A stretch of DNA of 64,000 nt from Lithospermum erythrorhizon (lineage: Eukaryota > Streptophyta > Magnoliopsida > Boraginales > Boraginaceae): positions 186,001-250,000 of the forward strand of contig JADFUC010002372.1 in assembly GCA_019722365.1 (NCBI GenBank). The letters run 5' to 3'. Shown in pieces: positions 36,236 to 48,565 of the stretch. The translations under genes and the position numbers were made by a program. Positions within the stretch are counted from its first letter, which is position 1. The number at the start of each line of letters is the position of its first letter. Below the pieces are notes generated by a model. It saw nothing but the letters and a program-made list of their open reading frames with translations, was not told where the DNA came from and made no database searches.

Positions 36236-36487
36236 TGTTGGAACATTATTAGGGACATGGTCGGGGAGTGCTCTCCAGGCCATCCCTATCTTTCACAGCG
36301 TGGAGTTGAAGGTAGGAGTTCGAGGAGGATTCGGGACTTGCAAAGTCCAGATCTTCTTGATCGCTTTGTATTCGACCTAGCGTTTTGTTTTATTCGACCT
36401 AGTGTTTGTATAGGAGGCTCATTAGCTATTGTGTATAAATTATACTCTAAACTCATTATTTTATACAAGGAATCACTATTTCCTAAA
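36236..36487 (+). repeat. 3' LTR of the copia element
   Basis: It starts TGTTGGAACATT and ends TTTCCTAAA. It aligns with 30637-30889, including TGTATAAATTATACTC and ACAAGGAATCACTATTTC. Confidence 0.9.
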
Positions 36488-36492
36488 GAAGT

Positions 36493-37235
36493 GGATATCT
36501 ATGCTTTTATACTTTGTGAAAGGAAGCTTAAAAATATATGCGCATCACTGTGTAAAATGAACTTCCCGATCAAACGTAGCCATCGATGTATAACCAAATA
36601 TTTTAAAAATCTTATTTTCCTATGGTTTGATAAATTTGATGTGTCGATGGTTCTTTTTTGATCATATCAATCATCCATCTTGTTGAATGCGGAACGTTAT
36701 TTGTGCACCGATAGCTTTGAATTGATTGAGTTGTGTTAGGCAGGGTGAGTTCTATGATCAAACCGAAATGTGAATATCATTATGTAGCAATCGTAGTCGG
36801 ATGAAATACATACAAATATGATCGTCCAAGAATGAAGAATCATCTAACTATATGATGAGAAAACAACATGAGTTGCATTGTTTTTATCTAAAATCTCAGC
36901 TTTCAAGGACGATAACTGGCACCATCTAAAAAGGTGGAAATGCCATGCATGCTCTATATTCTTATTGGCTCTCTTACTATTATGATACACAAGTACACAA
37001 CTCAAAGAAGCTTCAATGGCTGATCACAACAACACAAGTTATTTCTTGCATTAATAAAATAGCTCAACTCAATACTTACTACTTTTGAAAGGCCCCAATG
37101 GAAAAAATGGGTTGCTTACACAGTTACACTCTTTTATGTGGATGTTCATGTTTGGCCCACGGTCTCTAAGTGGGACTGATGGGGTCAAAGGCCACAGGCC
37201 GTTCGAACCCCTAGGCTACTTACAAATGTGATACC
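36493..37235. other. Intergenic spacer between the copia and hAT elements
   Basis: AT-rich DNA in which I see no gene or repeat. It ends with the left copy of the hAT target duplication, GTGATACC (37228-37235). Confidence 0.5.
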
Positions 37236-37584
37236 TAGACATGGCTGTCGAACCGGGCCTTGAGTGGGCCGTCAGGCCAGCCCACCAGTTCGGCCCGGAT
37301 TGACCCGGCCACTAGGCCTGACGGCCCCGGCCCGGCTAATAAGTGGGGACGGGCGGGAGCCGAGTTGAGCCCAAGCCCGAGGCCAGTTGAGCCGCGTATT
37401 GGAGATGGGTATTCGGCGGGGCCGTTCGGGCGCAGGGTCGTTATAGCATTGATGCAGGTTTATATTAAGCTGATGCTGCGTTAATACTCGACAAAGTAAA
37501 TAAGCAGGCATTGTGCGTGGTGCAGAGCATATTAGCGATGCTGGCGTTAATAACGATCGAGATTAACCCACGTGCGGCTGTTAG

Positions 37585-37620
37585 CGTGGTACCTTTTAAA
37601 ATTGCGGTACCACGTTAATG
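37585..37620. repeat. GGTACC-type inverted repeat inside the hAT element
   Basis: GCGTGGTACC and GCGGTACCACG face each other around an AT loop. Similar pairs occur at 39220-39252, 39374-39412 and 39445-39486. Confidence 0.6.
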
Positions 37621-37639
37621 CAAATGGGCGGTGTTCGAG

Positions 37640-39870
37640 CAGAAAATCTGATGAGTGTTGATTTAAAAACAAATGATACCGCGTTAACACTTGATTCTAA
37701 AAATTAGCAATCCAAATGCGAAATCAAACATATTAATATTCGAGAAATTAGAAAATAAGCCATTGTAACATAAAACTAAATTGTTCGAATACTAAACATC
37801 AATGAAATCAATATTCAAAGCACATTATTAAGCGGAAACATGTTTTCAAATTGAATCGCGTTTGCTCTCTTTCTGCCACCGGCCTATAGCTCGCGTTCAT
37901 GCGCTCGCGCTCCTTTGATCCTTATGCTCTGTGACGCCCGTGCCCATGCTCGACTTTGATGCTCGTTATCTTAGGCGACTTTAGCATGTTGGCCGTTAAT
38001 CGATTCAGCAGTGAGCCATATAGCTACGCCCGGATGATCAGGAGCGAGGAGGACCACAACTTCTCGGGCTCGGTCGACCGTCGATTGTTGGCCAACAAGT
38101 AGGAGGTACCCGTCCGCTTTGGGGGTAAGGTTGTTGAACCTCGCGCCTCGTCTTGAACATCCATTCATTGACACCTCCCGTTTAGACATGATACCAGCGA
38201 TCCCATAAAGACTTCTGCAATTTGTCAATGCATTTCACAGGCTAGAGTCATTGCTTAAAATCAAGCGTCTACGTTCTCCATTAGGAACCCCTTTGATATT
38301 AACTAACAAATGAGAGATGAGCATACCATATTGAAGGGTAGACTTCTCGCTTTGATAAAACATATGTTTAAGCATCAAACGTGGCATATGAACCTATTCA
38401 AAATTCAAGATAGCCTACATAACGAAGGAATGTAAACTAATTTCCGATGCTTGACTAGTAGATGGCAAGAATCTTGGATCGACTTTCGAGCAAGTTTTTG
38501 TATACCATTCAAGTTATTCTTATACAACATGCCTTCTTTCTTAACTCGATTGTTGTTAAGACTCTTGGACCACGATCTTCCTAATGTGGCTAGGCGAGTT
38601 AGTACACCATCCCGCTCGGGTAATCATCCGCTAGCTGACATTACCAAATTACTATTAAATAAGTTTTCCGTTATAATACCCGTAGCTACAGCCGATATTC
38701 ACGGAAGCAACCAAAGCACTCCTACTATCATTATTACGCGATCGAGCAGTTCATAAAACTTATACACAATAGGCGGGATACGGTGCTAGTAAAGTAGTAA
38801 ATGTACTAAGTTTGGCATGATCACAAAAGTGGAATAAAGATTGCGAAGTGACCGCGCGATTTCTCCTTCGTCAAAGGTATCCCGCCCGTATCTTAGTGCA
38901 CTCCGCTCACTGCCGCTTGAGCTTCCTCGGCCATTCGCCCCTACGTGTCTTCTTCTGCTTGTGGTGGTGAATGTGGTGGTGATTGTGGTGGTGACTCATG
39001 TTGGACTCTCCTCCTATTTCTTGTTTGCAGATTATGATTTCCTTGTTTTAAGACTCTTTTTGGTGCCCCATTTAGCAAATTGATACTAATATAATGTAAT
39101 TAACTATTGAAGATGATTTATAGAATTGAGATTAGTTTGAGAAAATTTTGGTTTTGGAGTTTGAATTGAGAATTGTATTTTCAATTGATATTTGGAACCT
39201 ATTAATCTAATTTTCGGCAAGCGTGGTACGTTACAAATCGCGGTACCACGTTTATCTAAAAATATGGCGAGAAAGTTTGGAGTTTTAGTTGCGCCATTTT
39301 TTGGATTCTTGATGGTCACCGTTTATTTATGTATTCCGTTAATGGCCAAACTTTACGCCATTTTTAGGATTAAGCGTGGTACCGTTTATTTATAGCGGTA
39401 CGTTTAATCTAAAATGTGAAACAACGCCCCCATCCATTTTCGGTTAAGCGTTGGTACAGCGTCTTGTGTAACGGTACCACGTTTAAATCAATAAGTTTAA
39501 AAAACAATAAGTCTGTTGTATGGAATAAAAAGAACATTTTATTATTTTGAGCCGTCCAGTTTATGCTAAATGCGGGCGGGGAGTTTACATGAGTTTCCGT
39601 CGATAATAAAAAGTTATTAAGTTACAAAAGCTACAATTCTAATCATCATAGAATTAATTCATCTTGGACTAGCTTCTTTAGCCGGAGTCTTTTTCAAACG
39701 TCTATTGTGTTGCTCTTCGTCTTCTTCAATTTCTTCTTGATAATAAGCACAAAATCATCGAACATATCTTTTTCTTTCGTTCCGGCCGTATGCTTTATCT
39801 TGCATCCTATGCTCGGCCGCGTCCAATCGCGATGCCTTGCGTCGCCCGTCATGAGCATAAGTCTTGAAAC
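37640..39870. other. hAT interior, unrecognised
   Basis: No transposase domain was recognised here. The open frames at 38451-38756 and 38841-39083 show no known motif. GGTACC-type inverted repeats cluster at 39220-39486. Confidence 0.4.
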
Positions 39871-39879
39871 GTCTTTGAG

Positions 39880-41300
39880 TGTATTAGCTTCGCCGTGCTA
39901 AATGCGGATTCACGCTATTATTGACAGGGATAGAAAATATTTCTTTTACCCGTCTTAGATAAGACCGGAAACAAAGAGCTACTTGCTCGCCCGCCCATTT
40001 TAATATATCAAAAGTTTTTATCATTATATTATTTCAATTCAAAGTTAGTAGATAAATATTGAGGATTATTTCGTTACGTGTCTTGTGGAAGCGTTGGATC
40101 TATTTCACCTAAAAAACATGCTTAACGTTTCTAAGGTGATCATGTTGACTTAAATTATTTTTAACTCCCGTGCGGGCCACATTAAAACTTTGTATGCTAC
40201 TTGAAGGTGTGGCGCACCTTGTCCATACCTTGATTGGTATTTGCTATACATGTTATGCATATGCGTTTTAATTCAAATGCTTTGCAGATTTTGAGCATCA
40301 AAACTGCTTTGGTTACGGATTAAAGGGTAGTAAAGATTCATATCTGATTTCACAATTAAATGCTTTATTTAGCGTTAGGATCGAATTATACCAATTGCAT
40401 ATCGTAATGGGATAGGATAGAAAATATTTTAAAAACATCTCCATATTAGGAATCATATCTCTTCTTGGCATAATCATTTCTATGTTTAGTCATATGAATG
40501 GAGAGAGAGATTAACGACACATTCTAGCAAGATGAATATTTGGCTCGGATTAGTTGAAAAACTTTATTATAATCTTTAAATTAGCTCTAAAGCTTAAGTA
40601 ATTCATAACATGTTCAAATTAGTATGTGAGTGTTGTCTTCCTTATTCGAACTATACTTCATGCAAAATCGATTTCTTCCTTATACATATGTGCACGAACT
40701 AGTAGATCGTAAGTCGAGTTCCATCTAGTTCACAATCGAGAGTGTTTCTTAAAACTTAACTGGGCTTTCGGCCGTTTTTTATATTCATCTTAGCACCCAT
40801 CATTAACAACAAAATTATGACTTTCTGCAATTGGTAAAACTGACTCGTCGAACAACTTTTATTCCATGCTATGACTAATTGGGACGTGACATAAACATCG
40901 CATGAAAAAGTTCACTAAAATCCGGTTTTAATAGGCCTCTTTAATTTTTTGATTTAAGCGGTATTAGCGGGCCAGCATTATCAAATGAAATTGAAGTAAT
41001 CTTATTCAAACATTTGTCGTTGTACATCTGTGATATACGCCAAATTTGAATATTGTTATGTTTATGATGATCTAAAAATATAATTCTTCTTTCTGAGGCC
41101 AATCTTGATCAATCGATGACGTGTTACACGCATTATATGAAATCCAAAAGACCTGATATCCTTTAGTCAAACACATTTTATAAGGCAAATTCATAAAGAG
41201 TATTCACGCAAGATCTAACTTTCATTTTTAAAATATTTGAAAGCATAGGTTCGTAAAGTAGTACGAGGGATACGTATAGCTCGGGGGATTAGCGACATTT
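39880..41300 (-). pseudogene. hAT transposase (broken)
   Basis: On the minus strand, from N to C: a SFDNAG stretch (about 40972-40990), matching the D of the hAT catalytic region (usually TLDNA or TVDNA); RWNSTYDLLVRAHMYKE (about 40676-40726), a hallmark of plant hAT transposases; then DILKW (39990-40009) and KEIFSIPVN (39920-39946), matching the C-terminal dimerisation domain (D.L.WW ... A.DIL.IPVS). The pieces are in order but separated by many stops and frameshifts. The N-terminal BED zinc finger was not found. No active transposase is made. Confidence 0.75.
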
Positions 41301-42461
41301 TAATCCATTTAGTAAAAGCATGGCATCCATCCTGATGATTAAAGGCAAAGACTACGATTACAAATTTCGCTTAGTTTCAATCCCCAAGCCAAGATGCTAA
41401 AAAAAGTTCTTACGGTTGGATATCCAGTAGTTCCTTGTGTACCACCACTCCCCGCGTATCTTTAGTGATCTTATGACCCGCTAAGTGTACAGCAAGATGA
41501 CGGTTCCCTTTACCTTACGTTTTTCCGCTGATAGAGTAGCGCTTACAATTTTATACAAGTTCTTGGTTGTTTTCACGGTCTCCGTTAAAATATTTCCAAA
41601 TCCATGAAGTTTTTTTCCTTTCATTAGTAGTATCAGTAGCTAGATTGAGAGTTAATAATGGGTAGTTACATTATGCGATCGTCATCCTCCTAAATTAACA
41701 TAATCATTAGACATGAACATCTTATATTTGCTTACTTTGACATTTTTCATAAGTGCGTTTGATGCAGTAATTTAAAACAAAAAATATCGCGATTTATAAA
41801 ATTTGGTAAATAATACCGAGACGGAGATGGAGCAATGTAGGATTGTAGATTGTAGATTGAATAAACAATGCCTTGAGATAGAATCCTTAAATTTCAATAT
41901 AATTCTTCAATATAAGATTTTGAGATTGCTTGTTATTGCTTTGAGTTTTAACTACAAATGATTGTGAATTGTGAAATGAAGGAAGAGTATTATCACTTTT
42001 TATAGACCTCTTTTTTGACTTCTGCCAGCTTGATAAGCATTAGTAACGTTTGATTTATTCCGTTTATTACCCAGCGGCTATATAACGGCTATTTGTATAA
42101 GCGTCGTGCGTTTAAATCAAGCGATTACCACGTTTATACAAGTAGCCGTTATTACAATATATACGTTAAACTTAGTTGGTTTAACAAGCATTGATGCCCA
42201 GTTTAAAATACTTGATGCGCGTTTGTTCGAGAAGACATCGTGTTGCCGTAGGTATTAAGCATTACTGCGTTAAAATTGCGTCGAGGCCCGCTTTAAAAAG
42301 TGGGCCTCGAACGAATAGGGGCCCGATGCCCCACTGCTGGTAGGCCGGCCGGTTCGTTAAGGGGCATCGGGCCCGTCGAACATGTGACACAGGCCGACCC
42401 GGTTCGTTAGATTAAGGGGCGGGCGGGCAGGCCGGTTAGATTAGCCATATTTAGTGATGCA

Positions 42462-43371
42462 GTTTAATATTAACGGTACCCGTTTCGGATAAATGGTGGC
42501 GCTTTTTATTAGTTTGGCTAGAAAGTTTTTGACATATTAAGCGCGAAAAACTAAATGGTAGTAGTAGATTTGAACCTTAAACCTTATAGTGAGTCAAGTT
42601 ATGAGCAATTGTCTTAGATTGATTATTTGTTAATATCACACGTATAATAATAAAGTCGGTAATTTAGTTGAATAATATAAAAATAAAAAATAAGATTGAT
42701 AATATATTATATTCTAATTAAAGTATTTCAAGATTGATAGATAACTTATAATTTGGTATTATTAAATATATTATCTTTATTTGATATAATATCCTTGAAA
42801 ATAATTGAAGTGATTCTATTTAAATCATAAGTTATTTAGTATTGTATAATAAATGGATAAGAACATAGATTTAAACAATATATCAAGGTTGTTTTGTGTC
42901 CAATAATATATTATTAAAAGAGATATTCATGATAATATTACAAATTAATATCACATATTAGTTATTTTAATTATATGATGAAAGTTGTTATTTAATGTTG
43001 AATATCCTTCAATGTATATGGATAGAGCATGAGATATTTATATAGTATTGAATAATATATGAATAAAAGCATTAGATGCATCAATATATTACTCCGTATT
43101 TAAATAATTGAAGACTTTATTATTTAAAGAATAATATGTGTAATTGTACTAAAATGTAACATTAAGCAAATTGTATAATATGTTTAAGTAAATTAAAGAG
43201 TTCTGAGCAATCTTATTACTTTGTTATATAGCTACACTAAATATTATTCGTTTAACAATGCTCACCATTTAACTCAAAACTTTATGATAAATATTTCAAA
43301 TTAACATACAAAATAAATTATATTTAAGCGTATGACTCTTTTATAGTATAACGTATATCATTGAGAGTGAT
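42462..43371. other. AT-rich intergenic DNA
   Basis: Nothing recognisable. It contains AACGGTACCCGTTT just right of the hAT end (42475), resembling the hAT internal motif. Confidence 0.5.
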
Positions 43372-43610
43372 AAGTTGGTTTAATGGTTGATGAGCTGTAT
43401 TTTATCCTTGGAGGTCCAAGTTTCATCTATGACCTGCGTTATTTTGGCCTTAGCTTCATAGTCAGATTAAATATTAACAACCCAATTAAAAATTACATGA
43501 GGGCCATACAAAAGAAGGTCGTAGGTAGAATAAGAGTAATCATAGCGAAATTTGGCCCGGCCAGATTCGATAGACACCACTACTTGAGTTTATTAAATTT
43601 AAATTAATGC
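43372..43610 (+). mobile_element. tRNA-derived SINE (candidate)
   Basis: TGGTTTAATGG (43377-43387) fits the RNA polymerase III A box TRGYNNARNGG exactly, and GGTCCAAGTTTC (43412-43423) resembles a B box, about 25 bp downstream. This is the head of a tRNA-like SINE. The body probably runs to about 43610. The 74-codon frame starting at 43383 lies across this head and is not a gene. No clean target duplication was identified. Confidence 0.5.
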
Positions 43611-43861
43611 ACTTCATCCTTTTCTGCTTAGGTTTGAATAATACATTAGATCGTAGCGTCACCGTAAATATCAAATTCGTATCTACGTCTGAAATGGGGA
43701 TTCGCTGTTAAAATCTATTAATAATATTTTTGTTGCAATGATAATAAAAACAAGTAACTATATAAATATATAATCAGTTCATTCACTATATTCTTCCTAA
43801 CATTCATTGAAAGTTTTGTTGAAAAAAATAGAACAATTTATTTGAAAATTAAAATTCCAAT

Positions 43862-44055
43862 AGATGTAGACATATAGTGGAGAATAATTGATTGAATTTG
43901 CCCTATTGCTAAACTAATAGAAGTACAATAGGGTTTTCAATTGTAATTTGGGTTAGTTTTTGAAATTCTCAATTATGGACTTGAATTTTAATTTATTTTT
44001 TTCTTCTGAAAAGTGGGGCCCTAGTAATATGGGGTCTTGTGCAAAAGGACATATT
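43862..44055 (+). repeat. Left copy of a ~190-bp diverged duplication
   Basis: The order of blocks ATGTAGACAT, TTGATTGAATTTGCC, ATTCTCAATT, AAAAGTGGGGCCCT and GTGCAAAA matches 47012-47195. Confidence 0.65.
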
Positions 44056-44345
44056 GAACATGCTAATGAGCCGGCACTACTTACAGACTTGGATCTTCTT
44101 GCTAGTTCAAGAATTCACCGTGTTTCATGTGTTTTTGCTCAAGAAATTTATCAAGAGGAAATTTGTTCCCATTTCTGACTTGCCTGAATCCTTACCCGAT
44201 GATTCTTTTCCTGTGCATCCCTTAATTGTCTTAGGCAAAAGGACTACACTAAAGGGAAGGATTCATGTTTATCGGTTGTTAATTCAGTGGAACCACTCCA
44301 GTCCTGCAGAGGCAACTTAGGAAGATTACCACTACATTTGGAAGA
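44056..44345 (+). pseudogene. Chromovirus integrase C-terminus with chromodomain (fragment)
   Basis: Plus-strand frames give SSRIHRV / VFHVFLLKKFIKRKFVPI (44093-44175), matching the conserved RIHPVFHVS.LK segment at the C-terminus of plant gypsy integrase, but split by a frameshift. They continue as PLIVLGKRTTLKGRIHVY, LLIQWNHSSPAEAT and, after one TAG, EDYHYIWKIFP (44219-44340). This is the chromodomain core (vLI.W...P.eaTWEd), with the conserved Trp codon turned into a stop. Only this tail of the polyprotein is present. Confidence 0.8.
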
Positions 44346-44760
44346 TTTTCCATCTTTGCTTTTGGTGTGAAGGAAGAGCTGAGGAGAGATGTATGTGCCA
44401 CACACAGGTGTACAAGAGTTAAGCAAACTAAGCAGTACAAGAACAACACCTGATGACACCACAAGCATGTGCTACTTTTGGAAGGAAATTCAAATAGTTG
44501 AAAAGTAGTTGGAAGTATTTTGAATTTTATAAAACATGTATTACTAATTACAAATGATCAGAGTGCTATATTCTTCCTATATAGAGATTGTAATACAGAA
44601 ATGCTTATGAAAAGAATCAATACAATTTGTGTTTTCTCTATTTGCAATACAACTAATAGAATTCTCTCTAATCTAGGTTCTCTGTCTTCCTCCTTTCTCT
44701 GCTACTCTCTACAACTAGCCCTTTAGTTCCAGCAATTTTCTTACACCTTGGCATCCTGTA
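44346..44760 (+). mobile_element. Probable 3' non-coding end and LTR of the same chromovirus fragment
   Basis: DNA after the chromodomain has the layout of a short-LTR chromovirus end. A purine-rich stretch (TTTGGAAGGAAATTCAAATAG) precedes a segment with CT-rich leader-type DNA (44632-44712) and an end like TTTTCTTACA (44736-44745). No second LTR was found, so LTR limits are uncertain. Confidence 0.45.
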
Positions 44761-47011
44761 GACTAGAAAAATATATATGAACAATATAGAACATCACGGA
44801 AAACTTGATTGTATTTAATTAATATCTTCATCTTATTGATACTGGTATACCACTATGGAGGTTTCAGGCAGATGGAAGGAAATAGAACAAATTTAACTAA
44901 TATATTCATTTATTAGTGAGGAAGAGGAATCACTTCCCAAAAATAAAAATCTATCTTCTTGTCTGACACATTTTTCTGATCATCTTTGATTAATCAAACT
45001 AAAGTACTTAACACAACAATACAGTTACCATTACAAGAGAATCCTTTCTTAGATAGCTCATTAGCAAGATGCTCACATCCTTGGAAATTTTCTTAGGAAA
45101 GATCGGTAATTTTGACTAATTTCTTCAAAACGTATATATTTAAATAAAAATAACTATAACTATATCTAATAATTTAATATGATTATATATTCAAATTGTG
45201 TCTGGTATATGATTTCATTATTTTTTTCTTAGATAATATCTTGTTGGAGCCCTTGAGAGAGACCGATATCGTAAAATGTCAGTTGAGTGATTTAGATTAT
45301 GCAACCGTTCTTCCATTCAAATTATATATACATATACATGTAAGTTCAATATATATTAATTATTAGATAATTAGTATTTTTAGGATTTAACGTATTAACA
45401 TTAGGAGTTGCGATGAAGTTTCAAGTCATTCATAATTTATATATTAAAATATAATGGATTTAATATTATTTAATATATTACTATACATCAGTCAAATGCA
45501 AGAGATTATTGGCTTGATAAACGAACTATTTAATAAATGTATTATAAACTTTAAGTATAAAGTAAAGCGTAAAGAAACGTGGGAATGAAAAAATCGAGTC
45601 TCTCTGGACTCGGCCGACTTGACCAAGGCGGTGGAAAGATAGGATTTTGAGGAGTTTTATCTCAAAACTTCTAAATGTTCTTTGTTAAAATTGCTTCAAT
45701 TAAGCACTTAACTTAATCTAATGCTCATATTTTAATTTTCATCAAATCAAAACTCTTCACAGAATACTAATAATGAAATCCTATTTTATTTCTAGTTTAT
45801 ACTTTAAGCGTTACAGTGAACATCACAGGAAGTAGTTCGGAGTTTTCTTTGGTAGACGTCTTAGAGGTATCACTACAACTGTGTATTGTAAGCAATTCGA
45901 TTTATTCACCGGCCTCGATTATTGTCGAAAATAAGATACACACTTGTATGGTATTTGTTTATTGTTTTTGGCCTGTCGATAGCATTCCGGGATTCGTATC
46001 CGTTAAATTTAGAACTTAATTATACGTTTAAGAACACCAATATATCTATCATTTTAAGATTGAGTGTATTAAAATTTATTATTTTGAGATAAGTTTCATA
46101 TAAGACTCTAATTTTTTCCAATATACACACAATAAGCATATCACGCTCTATTAATCTTTGTTTAGATTTAACTTTTAGATATTTTTCAAATAATACTAAT
46201 TATGTAAATACTTTATTTCAAATATTTTAAACTATGAAACATTGATTTCAAAATATTTTCTTTTTTAAATTTAGTCAAATGAAGTTAAATATTTATATTT
46301 GTTACAATATTTATTTTTATAGAAATATCTTTTAGTATATAATCCCTAGTTTTTTTTACTTATTATCCTAACATTATTTTTTGTTTATTCTTGTCATTTT
46401 ACACATTTGAGGCATATTCGTGTCTCATTTTGCTATTATATAACTAGACATTAAATGTGGATGACCAATTTTTTTTTTACTTTGAATATTACATGAGAAT
46501 TCGATGTATATTAATTCAATGTTTTATTCTCCTATAAATAAGGTTATGTAAGTAAAAGAACAACATTTCTTAATGTAAAAAAAATGGAGATAGTAAAACT
46601 TATCTTGAGTTTCTAAGATTTTATATCATTTCTGAAATATTTCTACAATGTTTCAAAAAAGTTTCTTATTTTTATTATTTTGAAACTATATCCAAAAAAG
46701 AAACTTTGAACCATGTCTATGCCTACATACAAAATGAGGCCCTCGTTATTAAATTTATTATTTTTTCTTTGGTAATGTTAATAAAAACTAAGTAGCCATA
46801 CAAAATATTTTAATTTTAGAACTCAAATACTTTTATGAAAATAAAATATTTGATGATTTGATTATACCAATATAAAGTAAATAACTAATAAAATAATTCA
46901 ATGAATGTTATCATTGGTTATCTCATTAGATGTTTTTGATACTTATTGCTTGCACAAGAATTTATATAAACTAATGAATAATTTAATTAAGATAATAATT
47001 AATAACAAATA
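44761..47011. other. AT-rich intergenic DNA
   Basis: No gene recognised. A GC-richer island at 45570-45640 and a 67-codon frame at 45816-46019 show no known features. Confidence 0.5.
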
Positions 47012-47195
47012 AATGTAGACATGTGGTGGTTGTACTAAATACTTGATTGAATTTGCCATAGTAAAATAATAAATATAATAGTTCGCAATTCTCAATTGGG
47101 ATTTAGGATGATGATCTTTTGACTTTTGCAATTCTTAATTTTTATTTTCTAGAAAGGGGCCCTGATGATGTGGAGCCATGTGCAAAACAAACATT
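47012..47195 (+). repeat. Right copy of the ~190-bp diverged duplication
   Basis: Same block order as 43862-44055, lying 3.15 kb away in the same orientation. Confidence 0.65.
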
Positions 47196-48421
47196 GCACA
47201 TACAATACTTCATCCTAATAGTTACAGTATGTGCGCGACATTATCATTAACATTTTGTTAAATTTATGAGTCACGAATTTTTATTATATTTTATGTATTT
47301 CTTTATTACGTTATAATATTGAATCATCACGTGTTTTATTTAACTTTATTTTGAATTAACTTAAAATAAAGCAAGGCGTATGTCATGATCTGCCAGGAAT
47401 ATAACGAGGAAAGTCATGAAATATAACGGATGATACATTATTAGGTGTTCATAAACCATATTTAAAGAGTTCAATTGTCCACGAGGCACATCTCGGCCGG
47501 ACGTGGTCACAAGCGCTGCGGTCATCGGCGTGGATTCGATCACGTAGAAATTTCTTGAATCAGGAATTAAATCTTTTCGGTGTTCTGAGGTTAGCAGGCT
47601 ATCTTTAGGCGGCGTATTGTGGGATAGCTACGGACACATCGGCGCATACCGGATACTTTTCTCGCGTTGGTGATGGTATAGTGTGGGGAGGCTCACGATT
47701 GGAAGTGTATCGACGTATATTTAAAGTTCAATTGTGTCATAATATAAACAAACTGTAGCCTGAAGTATTACACACTACTGAAAAAAGACCTTAGACGACA
47801 CAAAAAAACAACATATTAGCAGTATAATCTAAATATTTTGTCTATGTAAAAATCTCTTTAGGCAGGCGCTTCAGCGTGGCCTCGTCTAAGTAAGATTTTA
47901 GACAACACTCATTTTTAGTGCCGTCCAAGATGACCTTTAGACACACTCAAACAAGCGCTGTCCAAGTGAAAATTATAAAGAAAAATTGATGCACTGATTC
48001 CTTTATTAATTTATTATTTTTGCATTTTATAATTTTATTATAAATGCTAATATAAAATTATAAAACATCAATAAATAAAAATTATAAATATATTTAAACA
48101 ATACCTTTTACAAATTTCTAAATATAAGCTACTAGAGATGAATAACATAAAATATCTATACTTCACAAATATATTTATAATAAATTACAATAAAAATTTA
48201 AGAAAAATTACAATACTATAATCACTTCATCATCATCATCTTCTTCTTCTATCTCCATCAACATGGGCTTCCCCCTTGATCTACAATCTAGAAAGAACAA
48301 AAAAGATAGAAATACAGAAAATAAATTTAGTACTACTATCATGTACAAAAAATCAGCTAAAGTCACATCAATAAAGAGAAAAATACTACCATAGCAATAA
48401 TCTGGCATTCAATTGGATCAT

Positions 48422-48563
48422 CATACCGCTCAGTTAGTCCAGTGAGATTCTTCCCATACCACTCAGTTAGTCCAGTGAGATTTTAACAAAGCGGAATTAC
48501 AAAAATTGCATGTAAAAATTGCAGTTAGCCCAGTGAGATTCTTCCCATACCACTCAGTTATAT
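48422..48563. repeat. Short tandem repeat, ~33-bp unit
   Basis: CAGTTAGTCCAGTGAGATTC preceded by CATACC(A/G)CT repeats at about 48422 and 48455, with partial copies at 48521 and 48548. Confidence 0.75.
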
Positions 48564-48565
48564 TT

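Larger units (their letters stand above)
30637..36487 (+). mobile_element. Full-length Ty1/copia retrotransposon (decayed)
   Basis: Two LTRs (30637-30889 and 36236-36487) of about 252 bp flank gag, integrase, reverse transcriptase and RNase H, all on the plus strand and in Ty1/copia order. The target duplication GAAGT is exact (30632-30636, 36488-36492). A degenerate initiator-Met primer site (TAGTAATCGAGC, 30890-30901) follows the 5' LTR, and a purine tract (ACTTGAGGAAGG) precedes the 3' LTR. Every coding domain is interrupted. About 1 kb of unrecognised DNA between integrase and reverse transcriptase (33690-34700) may be a nested insertion. Confidence 0.9.
37236..42453 (-). mobile_element. 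Full-length hAT-superfamily DNA transposon (decayed)
   Basis: The left end TAGACATGGCTGTCGAACCG is matched by the reverse complement of the right end, TAAATATGGCTAATCTAACC. The flanking octamers GTGATACC (37228-37235) and GTGATGCA (42454-42461) agree at 6 of 8 bases, as expected for an old 8-bp hAT duplication. Both ends carry dense GGCCCGGCC-type subterminal DNA (37250-37440 and 42290-42440), a known trait of plant hAT elements. The interior encodes a broken transposase on the minus strand. Length 5.2 kb. Further short GGTACC-centred inverted repeats are scattered inside. Confidence 0.8.

Noticed and set aside
36257..36661. 134-codon plus-strand frame
   Set aside because: It starts inside the copia 3' LTR and crosses the element boundary and target duplication.
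37260..37511. Pro/Gly/Arg-rich frames on both strands
   Set aside because: They are by-products of the GGCCCGGCC-type subterminal repeats of the hAT element.
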